A stretch of DNA of 64,000 bases from an uncultured Fibrobacter sp. (GCA_934699585.1 CAKUWY010000011.1:43996-107995), one strand, 5' to 3'; shown: positions 28,501-34,109, numbered from the stretch's first letter. The notes: generated from the letters alone by a model not told the origin. A program made the numbers and translations.

Positions 28501-29051
28501 TCTCGCACAACAATCCGTAAATTCGGAGATGTCCTCGTTACGCCTTGCTTTTGGAACGCCGTCTTTTCGTAAGTGCAGCTAAAATAACCGTTGGTATTTA
28601 ATGTCGTCTGTTTCAACAATACAGGCTGGTCGTTCCACACATCATAGACATAGACAGTTCCCGCTTGCAGCGGTGTTGCCGGATTGCAGAGAACGACCCC
28701 ACTGATGCTCCATACATCATCGGTGGAGACGTTGGCTATATCAATTGTACCCAGTTCAAAAGGAGTATCCATGGCCGCATATGTGTCGGACTCCCAAAGT
28801 AAATTGTTTTGATAGTCATAAAGCCGAATTACCAAGTTGGGATGGTCAATGGAATTATCCCCTTTTTGAAATGCCGACGAAGAGAAGATGAGTGAATACG
28901 AACCATCTCCAGCAGGGCTGCATTCTGCTATCCAATCTAACGATCCATCTGCAAGTCTATTATATGCCTCTAATTTTCCTTGACTAAAGGGAGTTCCATT
29001 TTGTAAAAGTATTCCAGAAACAGTCCAAGTGTATGGAACGGGATACGGCAT
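19518..29051 (-). CDS. Tc toxin A-subunit-like giant protein
   Basis: 3177 residues, no signal peptide; start supported by AAGGAGTAATTTATG. Residues about 8-350 hold three beta-sandwich, transthyretin/Ig-like repeats (WTVSGILLQNGTP, WSISGVVLCNPATP, CKVYGTVKNTLNYP). A helical region follows, with a VRP1-like segment near 937-980 (LFGRINRNTG...SAYLLDLLEFL). Further marks are the ABC-toxin N-terminal-region motif near 1865 (FLYPENWIDGDLREDKTP), a neuraminidase-like domain near 1900-2060 (LHIVGRT...YYYR...WTPWEEL) and NWELFFFVPMLL...LVFDPRID near 2367-2395. The pore-forming coiled-coil region is near 2690-2920 (LALLRVNHEKTALTLQ, KYTNKELYKWL) and the TcB-binding-type C-terminal domain near 3040-3170 (LPFEGAG...DVIIHLSYTARMG). 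That order and length match TcA proteins, which form pentameric injection channels. No TcB or TcC gene is in the window. Confidence 0.88.
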   Translation of the reverse strand: MPYPVPYTWTVSGILLQNGTPFSQGKLEAYNRLADGSLDWIAECSPAGDGSYSLIFSSSAFQKGDNSIDHPNLVIRLYDYQNNLLWESDTYAAMDTPFELGTIDIANVSTDDVWSISGVVLCNPATPLQAGTVYVYDVWNDQPVLLKQTTLNTNGYFSCTYEKTAFQKQGVTRTSPNLRIVVRDLSGQELTTYDVPAPISVNHSVKVILNIIPASLASDECKVYGTVKNTLNYPLKDNISVAAFCLYYKEPATGSSYGTFERVMLGTPTETDAFGHYEIGYSAASIPLGLKLDGKEAKGKDKASIFAEVKYGQGGTTPESNLPQTFYSAPLVFNGQSVQEINFVLDLETDKPVKSEFESLNDVLKIYYQTVINNNATIKKYAQDKISEFLTSNTQLPLVIGRESLEQSKVYAYFKAFQLAHEMLNSVEGLKSAFNPKTNLTDEENYEIVFTCAEYLYPLILNTDVVDVSTLLTFGLEECKKEIKSAITENAINSTLSAEDFKSTIWMNLQKSINVAKEQEDTFSAFFVLYMFLTKELTLQSSDTAIPNSIKKEGRRGRPTLLSLNSVKDRLQLLLDEFTESESNYRDLIERQEKSNSILSSSEVDDLKFLIDLGDFCNWYPDLVVSIYTLLHAENCQYKPIAKLDKDVTKDDELGAWKLEYLLKYDEQVNDFSANTTAFWCRAVNDAAERYSYWCHDVALALPLDQFPGTTAEEQKQIAVRTLKERLKAKFPQTELNSKFENSFSSTNDDEKSWNALVQKLQSDAWKDFDLNSSDIDLFLQNSLAKHNQDSQSPLAEADETEIKKIKIIQRLYRLTDNPEAIAYLIKNGFESASSIALMDEERFVAEHGLGMGDKELATKIHRLAKNFVANATLDIERYHGSLNEADNTIISIPRGLQETNETTATNTASNPKASKLLKLSRTSNVATSRLKSKSFANWKTLFGRINRNTGTQNQSILSASAYLLDLLEFLKQGHAYGRFISRRPDVKNLLMTKANAEVSLPTIDLAIELLESLVYRTSIQERAIPLCNQTPDDATVADLRANPCKWDSKLDIDKSAMQVLDDRCFPLSLPRNFYADRLVSIFDNLSLNPCQVAHKLHLDENHAVLLKANQKAVLSTDFDQNQIEPSKLWGLEDNGNQGIFFPDKSRQIEAETRWFNVLRNLAFVLDRAKLTYEEFAEIFTSDVFAGSGATLNVDSESFQLADVNGYRINFEVDADAEKFFRKLSVFVRRRATLGWSTEDVAKTWNCNPDDLADIQELKMRLNLTATEAAILLDKVTLTIDDLKSIFAIDSLFDEYGSDFDKSKRNNEKLRYQLATAAKICLEIELQDALLILQKCWRPETYPTASDALETGLNILYKYNLWISRNGLSVDDYFFLSEINFPVGFGSREFCNATIDELEILNKSSLSVSDLKSILDPQSMADEESAEFAKEVGDAIQASIDECMATTEVDGVSAIDYETSILNIMKSLGREDAEDVFNSWKNKPEEITEDYKDSIESIFANLFWNLSVSKESDYPWYSAISNEVVFYEKLTEELQAERLLTLLSEKFSVDTEVLLSLLKTLHTSENDSETDWDVWQSKISAENPQINNLCNHIFRCAALYQFTQTLDMGFEWNWSSFAIANVNRYETIKNVVYAFAASSQILGEVYKYNELNRLETLDKKLLISSESAVELFTKAEIVYEQNRDSGLITSVNIDSPAAWCKFADLLYLYKKTNTLPGDLEKLLDANDVDYSLSVEKFEKNLRQTKTNSEWNKFIQGVNDKIRQLKRDVLAAVVCNDSQMPGMASYYPSVFVDENDIYSYYLMDVKMEPDMAISRTVQAVSCIQLFVQRALMGLEGSYTLNDTQKEQWEWMKNFQVWVANRKVFLYPENWIDGDLREDKTPFFLELEERLAEIGNDQNAMTEALGDYLKKVCDTSEMDIIGACKQDGGSAAGVLYTLHIVGRTRGEPHAYYYRKYEATALYGGSWTPWEELPLEIDGAAVQPAILNGRLYIVWLQVVQGQRQRKKGDSSTDEKATATIEYYAEIKLKWAYFTGAKWSSVKVSKQALYDISENQLNYLLGDNENLDDRYFFVDVSDNSDTLNLEIWRTFPKFTDTQTVISVPVASSQPTVGTPEDAANASPTTYILKTVITRNYEEGQRINHIGNLSLASDGTESVSYQYDLEGNRIAFHYGELVSDHVPRNCKLVGNMFYSSSNQLVLQDGTKIFDNTRGPFKLLSVNMGFVKHADTPFFLMDSKGTYLIRTVSGDGGAGANSIANYRVEQVSNPQASEFHRRFVHGGTKWLYNRETEALPVSDSYYYSYSYYNYYFSVYLGYYTAGDWQAWDLSQTLFENSYMPTALVAEPYPSATVDFSWGSATSIYNWELFFFVPMLLADKMLSEQNYEAALNWLQLVFDPRIDLSNYERTKRFVRDLPKGAKYWKFLPFFANQDADKSILSDLSFPTPHDALPDRQAILLLQDRWKNDPFDPQMIARYRPVAYQKYVVMKYLDALIGLGDQLFTQDTTESVNLAVQMYVLAAEILGPKSAEVPDPKHKSKLKVIDLLNYGNDVMNNAFITYEDTMLTGKCREKETPQRLLPGKTMQLANTTGMMFYFNVPRNETLMSYWDTVADRLYKIRNSLNIEGVKRTLALFAPPIDPAMLVKAKASGVSISEALADASSALPYYRFKVMVEKAKEIVRDILQMGRDLLSAFEKYDCETLALLRVNHEKTALTLQKTLAEMEVTELEQELEATETEEETLQAEQEQQTGFFKKSEKETKYEKALDGIKKVQEGVESVRKAASVAAKIPDLGIGAIMNGLGGPSFDSIAYGGSKIAEMLINKAESKASEFAQKQVGSTISKLLSEQERTEQSWTMQKTAKANQIKVVQKKKLVDQIKIDYINKQVENLEREIELKDEMYEHLSEKYTNKELYKWLKTEIGKIYKILFQLAVKVARKAEKCYHFEIGDTEENPKTAKSFIKGSGSYWDGLYSGLLAGEKLLADLHAMEVAFLENDRNELEITRPVSLWELEKRQGEDDLNCPQRPLSTLRGGEDCSFIIPETLFSKDFPDQYFRRIRDVRVEIIAPDYRGHYLNAQLSLTENFLDLKGIGDKIGNRIGTQTMATSTAHQESGKFDFRFGSDKFLPFEGAGAVDSKWSLEITGFDNTRNNDEGTSHSLNLSKIEDVIIHLSYTARMGKTQKGGN

Positions 29052-29132
29052 AAATTACTCCTTTTTTTTACTCAAACCACAATTGTAGCCGAGAACAATC
29101 TTTTCACTTCCAGAATATGCATAGCGCTTAAT

Positions 29133-29172
29133 CCATGCTTATAAATCTATACTGCAAAAATGGCGTTGTCAA
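29133..29172 (-). promoter_or_regulatory. Promoter of the Tc-toxin-like operon
   Basis: On the minus strand, -35 TTGACA (29172-29167), 17-bp spacer, -10 TAGATT (29149-29144). Seven bases after the -10 comes ATGGATTAA (29136), a dead two-codon start; the Tc-like gene's own ribosome site and ATG are about 80 bp further on. The same hexamers, spacing and immediate ATGG occur at 29371-29409 and 37298-37334. The 29052-29548 intergenic region has no other gene. Confidence 0.65.
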
Positions 29173-29247
29173 TATTTTTAATACAAAAAAATTTCTTTTT
29201 CCTGCATATTTGACAACATTCATTATCATCTTTGCAAAAATCAGAAA

Positions 29248-29318
29248 TTTGAATACACTTTGAATACGGAAAGAGAGGACGCATTCGTAACGCAAACTGT
29301 ATTCTAACCGTATTCAAA
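29248..29318. promoter_or_regulatory. Paired GAATAC/GTATTC boxes, putative operators
   Basis: Two GAATAC boxes start at 29251 and 29262 (11 bp apart), facing the Tc-like operon. Two inverted GTATTC boxes start at 29299 and 29310 (also 11 bp apart), facing the Pycsar operon. The 11-bp period places each pair on one face of the helix. The distance to the -35 is 79 bp on the Tc side and 56 bp on the Pycsar side. The same pair lies 78 bp upstream of the -35 of the TIGR02147 regulator gene (37412, 37423). Confidence 0.6.
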
Positions 29319-29370
29319 ATTTTGATTTATCAAAAAAAACAAAAAGAACGTTGTTAACTGCAAAAAAGCA

Positions 29371-29409
29371 TTGACTTTTCTGTTTTGGTAGCATAGATTT
29401 ATTGGTATG
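29371..29409 (+). promoter_or_regulatory. Promoter upstream of the Pycsar operon
   Basis: -35 TTGACT (29371-29376), 17-bp spacer, -10 TAGATT (29394-29399), then ATG at 29407. Hexamers and spacing are identical to the TIGR02147 regulator promoter at 37334-37306, and much of the surrounding sequence matches too. Transcription from here would enter the regulator remnant and then the operon at 29549. Confidence 0.6.
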
Positions 29410-29521
29410 GAGCGCGATTACTTTTTCAACATGGTAATGGTGGTGCGGGAACTTGCTCCTCATCTATCAACTCTACGAAATTACTGATGTGGAGGAGATA
29501 GAAACCATGGAGAAAAGGTGA
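29407..29521 (+). pseudogene. Vestige of a TIGR02147-family regulator gene
   Basis: The 26-codon frame 29407-29487 reads MERDYFFNMV then MVVRELAP. Both blocks match the intact regulator at 36462-37298, which has GMERDYFFNMV and, about 48 residues later, HPVVRELAP. The start and promoter also match, so most of the gene has been lost by internal deletions, possibly at short ATGGA repeats. From 29462 another frame reads IYQLYEITDVEEIETMEKR and stop. This resembles the C-terminal tail of some restriction-modification methylases (LIYxLYxLTxEEI); that second reading is weak. Confidence 0.65.
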
Positions 29522-29548
29522 AATAATAACAATCAACAAGGAAAAATC

Positions 29549-30046
29549 ATGGACGGAAATAATTCTACATACAATCTAGATAATCAATTAGAACGTTCTG
29601 TAGAATGGGTGAAATATGCAGAAACTAAAAATGCTATTGCTATAGGCTTGCTTGGAGCGGCATTCATAGATGTTTGCAAAATAGAAACTTGGGCAAGTGT
29701 ATGTGGGGAAATTTTAATCATTTCACTTGCAATTCAATTGATTCTTCTAGTATGTTCTTTTATTCCTCGTTTTTCATCACCGATATGTTTAAAGAGAAAT
29801 AAAACGGAAATGAATTTTCATTACTATGGTGATATTTCCAGTGTCTCTCTTGATGAATATCGTTCTAAGTTGAAAGAGGCATATCCTGAATTAGCACATA
29901 CTTCTAAATATTTTAAAGATGTAACTCATCAGATACATATCAACTGTGAAATAGCAATGGCCAAGTTTAAAATTTTTAAGTTTGTTTGCTATTTAATGTT
30001 CGTTTCAGGATTTTCCTTTGTTCTAAAATCACTATTTGTTTTATGA
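29549..30046 (+). CDS. Pycsar effector-like membrane protein (PycTM type)
   Basis: 165 residues. An N-terminal amphipathic helix (8-27) leads into WVKYAETKNAIAIGLLGAA (20-38). Membrane segments lie at about 29-46, 50-72 (ending FIPRF) and 144-165. A soluble part of about 70 residues sits between the second and third. This matches the Pycsar-effector/DUF5706 layout, in which W..A..K precedes the first membrane helix. In Pycsar systems such proteins are activated by cyclic pyrimidine nucleotides and damage the inner membrane. The ribosome site is AAGGA. It is the first gene of the operon, 20 bp ahead of the cyclase gene. Confidence 0.75.
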   Translation: MDGNNSTYNLDNQLERSVEWVKYAETKNAIAIGLLGAAFIDVCKIETWASVCGEILIISLAIQLILLVCSFIPRFSSPICLKRNKTEMNFHYYGDISSVSLDEYRSKLKEAYPELAHTSKYFKDVTHQIHINCEIAMAKFKIFKFVCYLMFVSGFSFVLKSLFVL

Positions 30047-30066
30047 AAAAGTATAAGGAGAAAAAA

Positions 30067-30822
30067 ATGGCTACTTATGATTATTGCGCAGGAAAAAAAA
30101 GAATAGAAGAAATTCTTGATAACAATGTAGATGTAATTAAACAAGATCGGTTGCCAAAGGAGTCAGAATTTACTTTTGATAATGCATATCAAAGTTGGAT
30201 TACAGGATTATTTGTTGACATTCGAGAATCAACATTGCTTTTTTCTAGAGAAAATAAAAATGAGGTATCTAGGCTTATTAGGGCATTTACTTCGGAAATT
30301 ATTGAAATTTTACGTTTAAATAAATGCGGAAAGCCGGATGATAACTTGCGTGAAATAGGAATTCGAGGAGATTGTGTCTACGCAATTTATACATCTCCTC
30401 AAAAAGATGATGAATATGAAATTGCTGATAAGGCATTTTACATTAATACGTTTATGAAAATGTTAAATGCACTTCTAAAAAAAAGAAATTATCCGATGAT
30501 TTGTGTTGGTGTGGGTGTATCTACTTCACAAGATTTAGTTGTAAAAGCAGGAAGAGATGGTGTTGGAATAAACAATTTAGTATGGATTGGATCTGCAGTA
30601 ACAAAGGCCTCTAAATTTTCAGGATTGGGAAATAAGGAAGGGAGGGCGTGTTTGGTATTTTCAAGCGATTCTTATGCAAATTTTATAGACCGCCTAAAGA
30701 AAGAAAATCCTGATGCTGAATCTTGGTTCACAAAAGATTACGATAATGAATTAGGAACATTTTATACTGCTAATATCGTTAGATCAGCATTTGACAAATG
30801 GATTGATGCTGGTATGAAATGA
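30067..30822 (+). CDS. PycC-like class III pyrimidine cyclase (Pycsar)
   Basis: 251 residues from the ATG at 30067, which has AAGGAG six bases upstream; a longer frame from 29986 would run back into the effector gene. The class III cyclase core shows GLFVDIREST with metal-binding Asp51, GIRGDCVYAIY with Asp102, a GVGVSTSQDLVVKAG strand (about 148-162), and LVWIGSAVTKASKFSGL (171-187). The VDIR(E/G)ST and LVWIG...A.K.S motifs are those of Pycsar uridylate/cytidylate cyclases rather than signalling adenylate cyclases. On phage infection such enzymes make cCMP or cUMP that triggers the effector. Which nucleotide is made here cannot be decided. Confidence 0.82.
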   Translation: MATYDYCAGKKRIEEILDNNVDVIKQDRLPKESEFTFDNAYQSWITGLFVDIRESTLLFSRENKNEVSRLIRAFTSEIIEILRLNKCGKPDDNLREIGIRGDCVYAIYTSPQKDDEYEIADKAFYINTFMKMLNALLKKRNYPMICVGVGVSTSQDLVVKAGRDGVGINNLVWIGSAVTKASKFSGLGNKEGRACLVFSSDSYANFIDRLKKENPDAESWFTKDYDNELGTFYTANIVRSAFDKWIDAGMK

Positions 30823-30859
30823 CATATTACCTGAATAATTTATAAAAAAAGGAAACTTT

Positions 30860-31750
30860 ATGTCTTTAAGAAAATGGTTATCCTTTAAGGATAAAGAGAA
30901 CTGGTTTGAGTATCAAAAAATTGATGATATCGATACTCTGTTAAAATTTATTGTTGAAACTCGACAACCTATGTTCTATAGAGGTTTATGCGATGCTTCT
31001 TATAAGCAATATAATTCTATTCAAAGATATTGTGATGAAAAAGGTTATAAAGGTAGTTTTCACGAATATGAACAGCGACTTATTGAAGTTGCAGAACCAA
31101 TATTTATAAATCACACATCTTCTGGGTCGTATAATGAATTGAGCGTTCTTAGTTTTTTGCAACATTACGGGTGCTGGACTCCAATTCTTGATTTTTCTAC
31201 AGATTTGTCTACGGCTCTTTTTTTTGCTTTGGACGGTGTTGCGGCCTACAAGAAAAAAAATGATTTGTCTGATTATGTCTCAATTTATGCAGTAACGCAA
31301 AAACAACAACAAGATTTAAGTAACATGCAAGACATAATTAATCACTGTCAGGCGCCCATTGATAAAAGGTCTTTGGTAACATACAAAATGGCTGTCGATT
31401 GGAATACACCTGTTGAATTATGCGATCAATTTGTTTGCAATTCTTATAATTATTTAAAACTAGCAAACAAAAACATATTGGCTCAAAAGGGATTGTTCAT
31501 TTTGAATCCATCTAATAACAAAACTTTGGAAGAGTGGTTTGATGGAAGAACCTTCGAGAAATGTGATTATAACACAGATAGGTTGTTTTATGGGAAAATG
31601 TTTTGTTGGGATATTAATAAAAAATTTATCAGGTTATTGAAAATTTACCTTGTATTAAAAAGAAAAACTCAAAAAACGATATATCCCGATAAAGAAAGGA
31701 ATGCAATCCAAAAAGAATTGCGTGATTTAGCTGAAAAAATCACGTTCTAA
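30860..31750 (+). CDS. FRG-domain protein, third gene of the Pycsar-like operon
   Basis: 296 residues, cytoplasmic. FRG signature: MFYRGL (38-43) followed by YNSIQRY (51-57), then YEQRLIE, and SFLQHYGCWTPILDFSTDLSTALFFAL (99-124) with the conserved QHYG and LDF-T....ALFFA motifs. FRG-domain proteins are common in defence islands, but their biochemical activity is not established. The start has AAAGGAAAC upstream and lies 37 bp after the cyclase stop. No FRG protein is part of the described two-gene Pycsar systems, so it may be an accessory factor or an adjacent independent defence gene. The sequence is markedly AT-rich like the two genes before it. Confidence 0.8.
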   Translation: MSLRKWLSFKDKENWFEYQKIDDIDTLLKFIVETRQPMFYRGLCDASYKQYNSIQRYCDEKGYKGSFHEYEQRLIEVAEPIFINHTSSGSYNELSVLSFLQHYGCWTPILDFSTDLSTALFFALDGVAAYKKKNDLSDYVSIYAVTQKQQQDLSNMQDIINHCQAPIDKRSLVTYKMAVDWNTPVELCDQFVCNSYNYLKLANKNILAQKGLFILNPSNNKTLEEWFDGRTFEKCDYNTDRLFYGKMFCWDINKKFIRLLKIYLVLKRKTQKTIYPDKERNAIQKELRDLAEKITF

Positions 31751-32056
31751 GAAAACATTTTCAGTAAGAATGCAAACATTATGAAAAATGTTACGCCGGC
31801 CTGACGATATGCATTAAGTAATAACGGCTCCTTGAAAAGTTTCCGTGAAGTAACTGATGCGTAACGAAAGGTTCACCATATTTCTTGTTTTGAATGCGAT
31901 AATGAATTGACTGCCGTTCTTGGAAAACGGCGAAAACGTCATTTTAGACATACTCTAGGTTGCATTTGCAATTCCACAAGAAGATGTTATACACGCCTGT
32001 TTAGGCAATCAAGCAGGGCACTTGTGTAAACAATTTTGCCCATAATCCAGCAGAAA
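31751..32056. other. Gene-poor stretch
   Basis: About 300 bp between the FRG gene and the lipoprotein array. No promoter, terminator with a clear T run, or recognisable coding sequence was found. Its base composition is less AT-rich than the FRG gene. A 45-codon minus-strand frame (31814-31951) is present but unsupported. Confidence 0.4.
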
Positions 32057-32674
32057 TAAACATTGGAGTAAAATATATTCTTTGGAAAATACTTCTCATT
32101 ATGTCATGAATCGAAAACTTTATTCACTAGCATCATCTTCAACTATAAACTCACTAGCATTATCCACAACTATAATCTTATAGGTAGAATCTATGTTGCA
32201 ACCATTTTTCTGTGTCGCAAATGTCGAGTAATCACGACTGTCTTCTGGAATGTAATGAGCGTTTATATAACTTCCAGGCCCGCCGTTGTCAATTGTAACA
32301 GAAATAGTCTTAAATAAAGTTTCTTGTTCTCCACAAAACGCCTTTTCATCGATGTAATATCGACCATAATTTTGTCCCGTTTCCCGATATAAATCCTTAC
32401 AACTTTTTTCCAGGTTGACTCGTCTATCACATTCCTTACAAGGAATGGAATCTTTCAACAAATAAAGCAAGGTATCGTTTCTGTAAATTGCCACATGAAT
32501 CGAATCTGCTTTTTTTGGTGTATATATATCCAAAAACAAACCACAATCAAGCTTTGATGGATCTGCAGGCGAGCAAGCATGGCCACAAAATATTAAATAA
32601 ATAGCAACCCCCAGAAAATAAATAGAACTACAAGGCCTCATTGAATGACCAATCCTCATTCCACGTCCAATGTT
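32057..32674. repeat. 618-bp direct repeat, left copy
   Basis: Nearly identical to 34595-35212 at a constant offset of 2538 bp. Only a handful of differences were seen by eye (for example ACTAGCATC/ACTAGTATC, CAACCCCCAG/CAGCCCCCAA and CCTCATT/CCTCGTT). It contains a whole lipoprotein gene plus the last codons of the overlapping upstream frame. The identity implies a recent duplication. Confidence 0.9.
32120..32641 (-). CDS. Small putative lipoprotein, duplicated copy A
   Basis: 173 residues from the ATG at 32641, chosen because the hydrophobic segment SSIYFLGVAIYLIFCGHAC then becomes N-terminal. It also mirrors the neighbours, where the ATG overlaps the end of a small upstream frame. The mature part reads DCGLFLDIYTPKKADSIHVAIYRNDTLLYLLKDSIPCKECDRR, then a small beta-rich domain ending GCNIDSTYKIIVVDN. 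The same plan (C-G-L-x-DI-P-x-x-DSIHV-I-x-NDS...GCxIDSTYxI) occurs in the genes at 32702 and 33344, so they are diverged paralogues. The lipobox is weak. Function unknown. Almost identical to 34658-35179. Confidence 0.65.
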   Translation of the reverse strand: MRPCSSIYFLGVAIYLIFCGHACSPADPSKLDCGLFLDIYTPKKADSIHVAIYRNDTLLYLLKDSIPCKECDRRVNLEKSCKDLYRETGQNYGRYYIDEKAFCGEQETLFKTISVTIDNGGPGSYINAHYIPEDSRDYSTFATQKNGCNIDSTYKIIVVDNASEFIVEDDASE

Positions 32675-32690
32675 TTTCATAATGTTTTTA
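32628..32690 (-). pseudogene. Tail fragment of the WNEDWSFNEAL small-protein family
   Basis: Only KHYEKHWTWNEDWSFNEAL and stop remain; a TAA stop precedes the Lys. It matches the C-terminus of the 113-residue protein at 35166-35507, and the end overlaps the lipoprotein start by 14 bp, as in the intact pair. Confidence 0.55.
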
Positions 32691-32701
32691 TACAATCCTT
32701 A

Positions 32702-33187
32702 TTATTCAAAACAATTATCATTGTTTGTTATATGTATCTGGTACGTGGAATCTATACCACAATTATCTAATATTGGAATAAATGGAGAATACATGTCATT
32801 ATGGTCATCAATATATAGAACATCTATGCTTGCTACGAAATTTTCTTTTAAATCCAGTAAAATCGGAGAAAATACAGCTTTTTTTTCTTTGCAATACGCT
32901 ATTTCTTGGATTAAATATTCACCAAAACCCCACACATTTTTTAAATCACTATCGTCTTTAACTACCCACACTTGATTATCACTACATTTCGAACATGAAA
33001 TAGTATCTTTAAAAACATATTGGATAGAATCATTTTTATAGATTAACACATGAATTGAATCAACACCTTTAGGCATGTCAAAACTTAAATGCAAGCCACA
33101 TCTAACATGCGCAGCTTCTGGTGCCGGATCGCAAGCCAATAAGCATAGGGTTCCCATGATAGGGGCTATTGATTTAATAAGTTTCAT
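32702..33187 (-). CDS. Small putative lipoprotein, paralogue B
   Basis: 161 residues from the ATG at 33187. N-terminus MKLIKSIAPIMGTLCLLAC, lipidated Cys about residue 19. The mature part RCGLHLSFDMPKGVDSIHVLIYKNDSIQYVFKDTISCSKC and the end GIDSTYQIHITNN match copies A and C in plan with roughly 30-40% identity by eye. The paired Cys residues (CSKC here, CKEC or CLKC in relatives) are conserved. The start overlaps the stop of the 50-codon frame just upstream. Function unknown. Confidence 0.65.
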   Translation of the reverse strand: MKLIKSIAPIMGTLCLLACDPAPEAAHVRCGLHLSFDMPKGVDSIHVLIYKNDSIQYVFKDTISCSKCSDNQVWVVKDDSDLKNVWGFGEYLIQEIAYCKEKKAVFSPILLDLKENFVASIDVLYIDDHNDMYSPFIPILDNCGIDSTYQIHITNNDNCFE

Positions 33188-33326
33188 TAAAAGACCAATC
33201 TCTTTCCCAAGTCCAATGATAGCCATAACGTTCTTGTACACCATCCCAACTTATATAGGGATCAATTTCTTTGCCAGTAGTTTTACTCTCATACCCCTCT
33301 TCATAAAACTGCCGAAGCGGCGACAT
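33174..33326 (-). CDS. Short member of the WERDWSFNE family
   Basis: 50 residues starting MSPLRQFYEEGYES and ending RYGYHWTWERDWSFNETY. The C-terminal half matches the 113-residue protein at 35166; the N-terminal half of that protein is missing, so this may be a 5'-truncated remnant that happens to keep an ATG. It overlaps the following lipoprotein start by 14 bp. Function unknown. Confidence 0.45.
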   Translation of the reverse strand: MSPLRQFYEEGYESKTTGKEIDPYISWDGVQERYGYHWTWERDWSFNETY

Positions 33327-33343
33327 CCTCGTAATTCATGCGT

Positions 33344-33847
33344 CTATTCAACTCTACAATTGTAATTGTTTATTATGCGAACCTTATACGTGGTGTCTAT
33401 TCCACAACCATTATCAACTGGAACAAATGAACTAAATCCATACTCATCATCACCATCATAGACGTGCCTTATACTTATGTCATTTAGCTTTCCGGCTTGA
33501 ACACTAAACGACATTGAAAAAAGAGTTTTCTCACCTTTACAATACGCAATCTCTTCAACAAAGAATTCTCCAAAGCCCCATTCAGAATTATTATTCAGTT
33601 CATTATTACTTTTAAAGAAATCTACTTTTTTTTCGCTACATTTCAAACATGGGATAGTATCTCTAAAAGTTGTACAAATTGAATCATTATTACAGATTTT
33701 CACATGAACAGAATCAACATTTCGAGGTAACTCAATGTCCACATATAATCCACACGGAGCCTCCTGTATGTCAGGATCACAAGCGCAGCAACAAATTATA
33801 AAAAAAAGAACAATTAAATTATTATACAAGTAATTAATTCGCTTCAT
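33344..33847 (-). CDS. Small putative lipoprotein, paralogue C
   Basis: 167 residues from the ATG at 33847. N-terminus MKRINYLYNNLIVLFF followed by IICCCACDPD, a Cys cluster at the expected lipidation site. The mature part APCGLYVDIELPRNVDSVHVKICNNDSICTTFRDTIPCLKC and the end GCGIDTTYKVRIINN follow the same plan as paralogues A and B. It overlaps the stop of the preceding WEKDWSFNEAN fragment. Function unknown. Confidence 0.65.
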   Translation of the reverse strand: MKRINYLYNNLIVLFFIICCCACDPDIQEAPCGLYVDIELPRNVDSVHVKICNNDSICTTFRDTIPCLKCSEKKVDFFKSNNELNNNSEWGFGEFFVEEIAYCKGEKTLFSMSFSVQAGKLNDISIRHVYDGDDEYGFSSFVPVDNGCGIDTTYKVRIINNYNCRVE

Positions 33848-34016
33848 TGAAAGACCAATCCTTTTCCCAAATCCAATGTTCATCATAACGTTCTTTTGCA
33901 TCAGAATACTTATCTCTGTATCCCTTGTGAAAATGATTTTCATCACCTTCATATCCCTCATCATAATATCCTTCATAAAATCGCCTTGACCATTTTTCAT
34001 GATCTTTGTTGTATTT
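33834..34016 (-). pseudogene. 5'-truncated copy of the 113-residue small protein
   Basis: 61 codons with no start: a TAA lies directly upstream, then KYNKDHEKWSRRFYEGYYDEGYEGDE and on to RYDEHWIWEKDWSFNEAN and stop. Aligns with residues about 55-113 of the protein at 35166-35507 (NHEKWSKQFYEKGYYNKGHEGDE...). The reading is in a different frame from the overlapping lipoprotein gene, which starts inside its last codons. Confidence 0.6.
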
Positions 34017-34109
34017 TTAGATTGGTCATGCTATCCGTTCATTTTCTGACAAATTTCACACTTCTAGTCTTCTTTTTTATAAAGCGAAGGGAACTATCGT
34101 TCAAACATT

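Noticed and set aside
29986..30066. Upstream extension of the cyclase gene
   Set aside because: It overlaps the effector gene in another frame and lacks a ribosome site; AAGGAG supports the ATG at 30067.
31814..31951. 45-codon minus-strand frame (MSKMTFSPFSKNGSQF...)
   Set aside because: No ribosome site, no recognised family and too short to support. It could be a scrap of an older gene.
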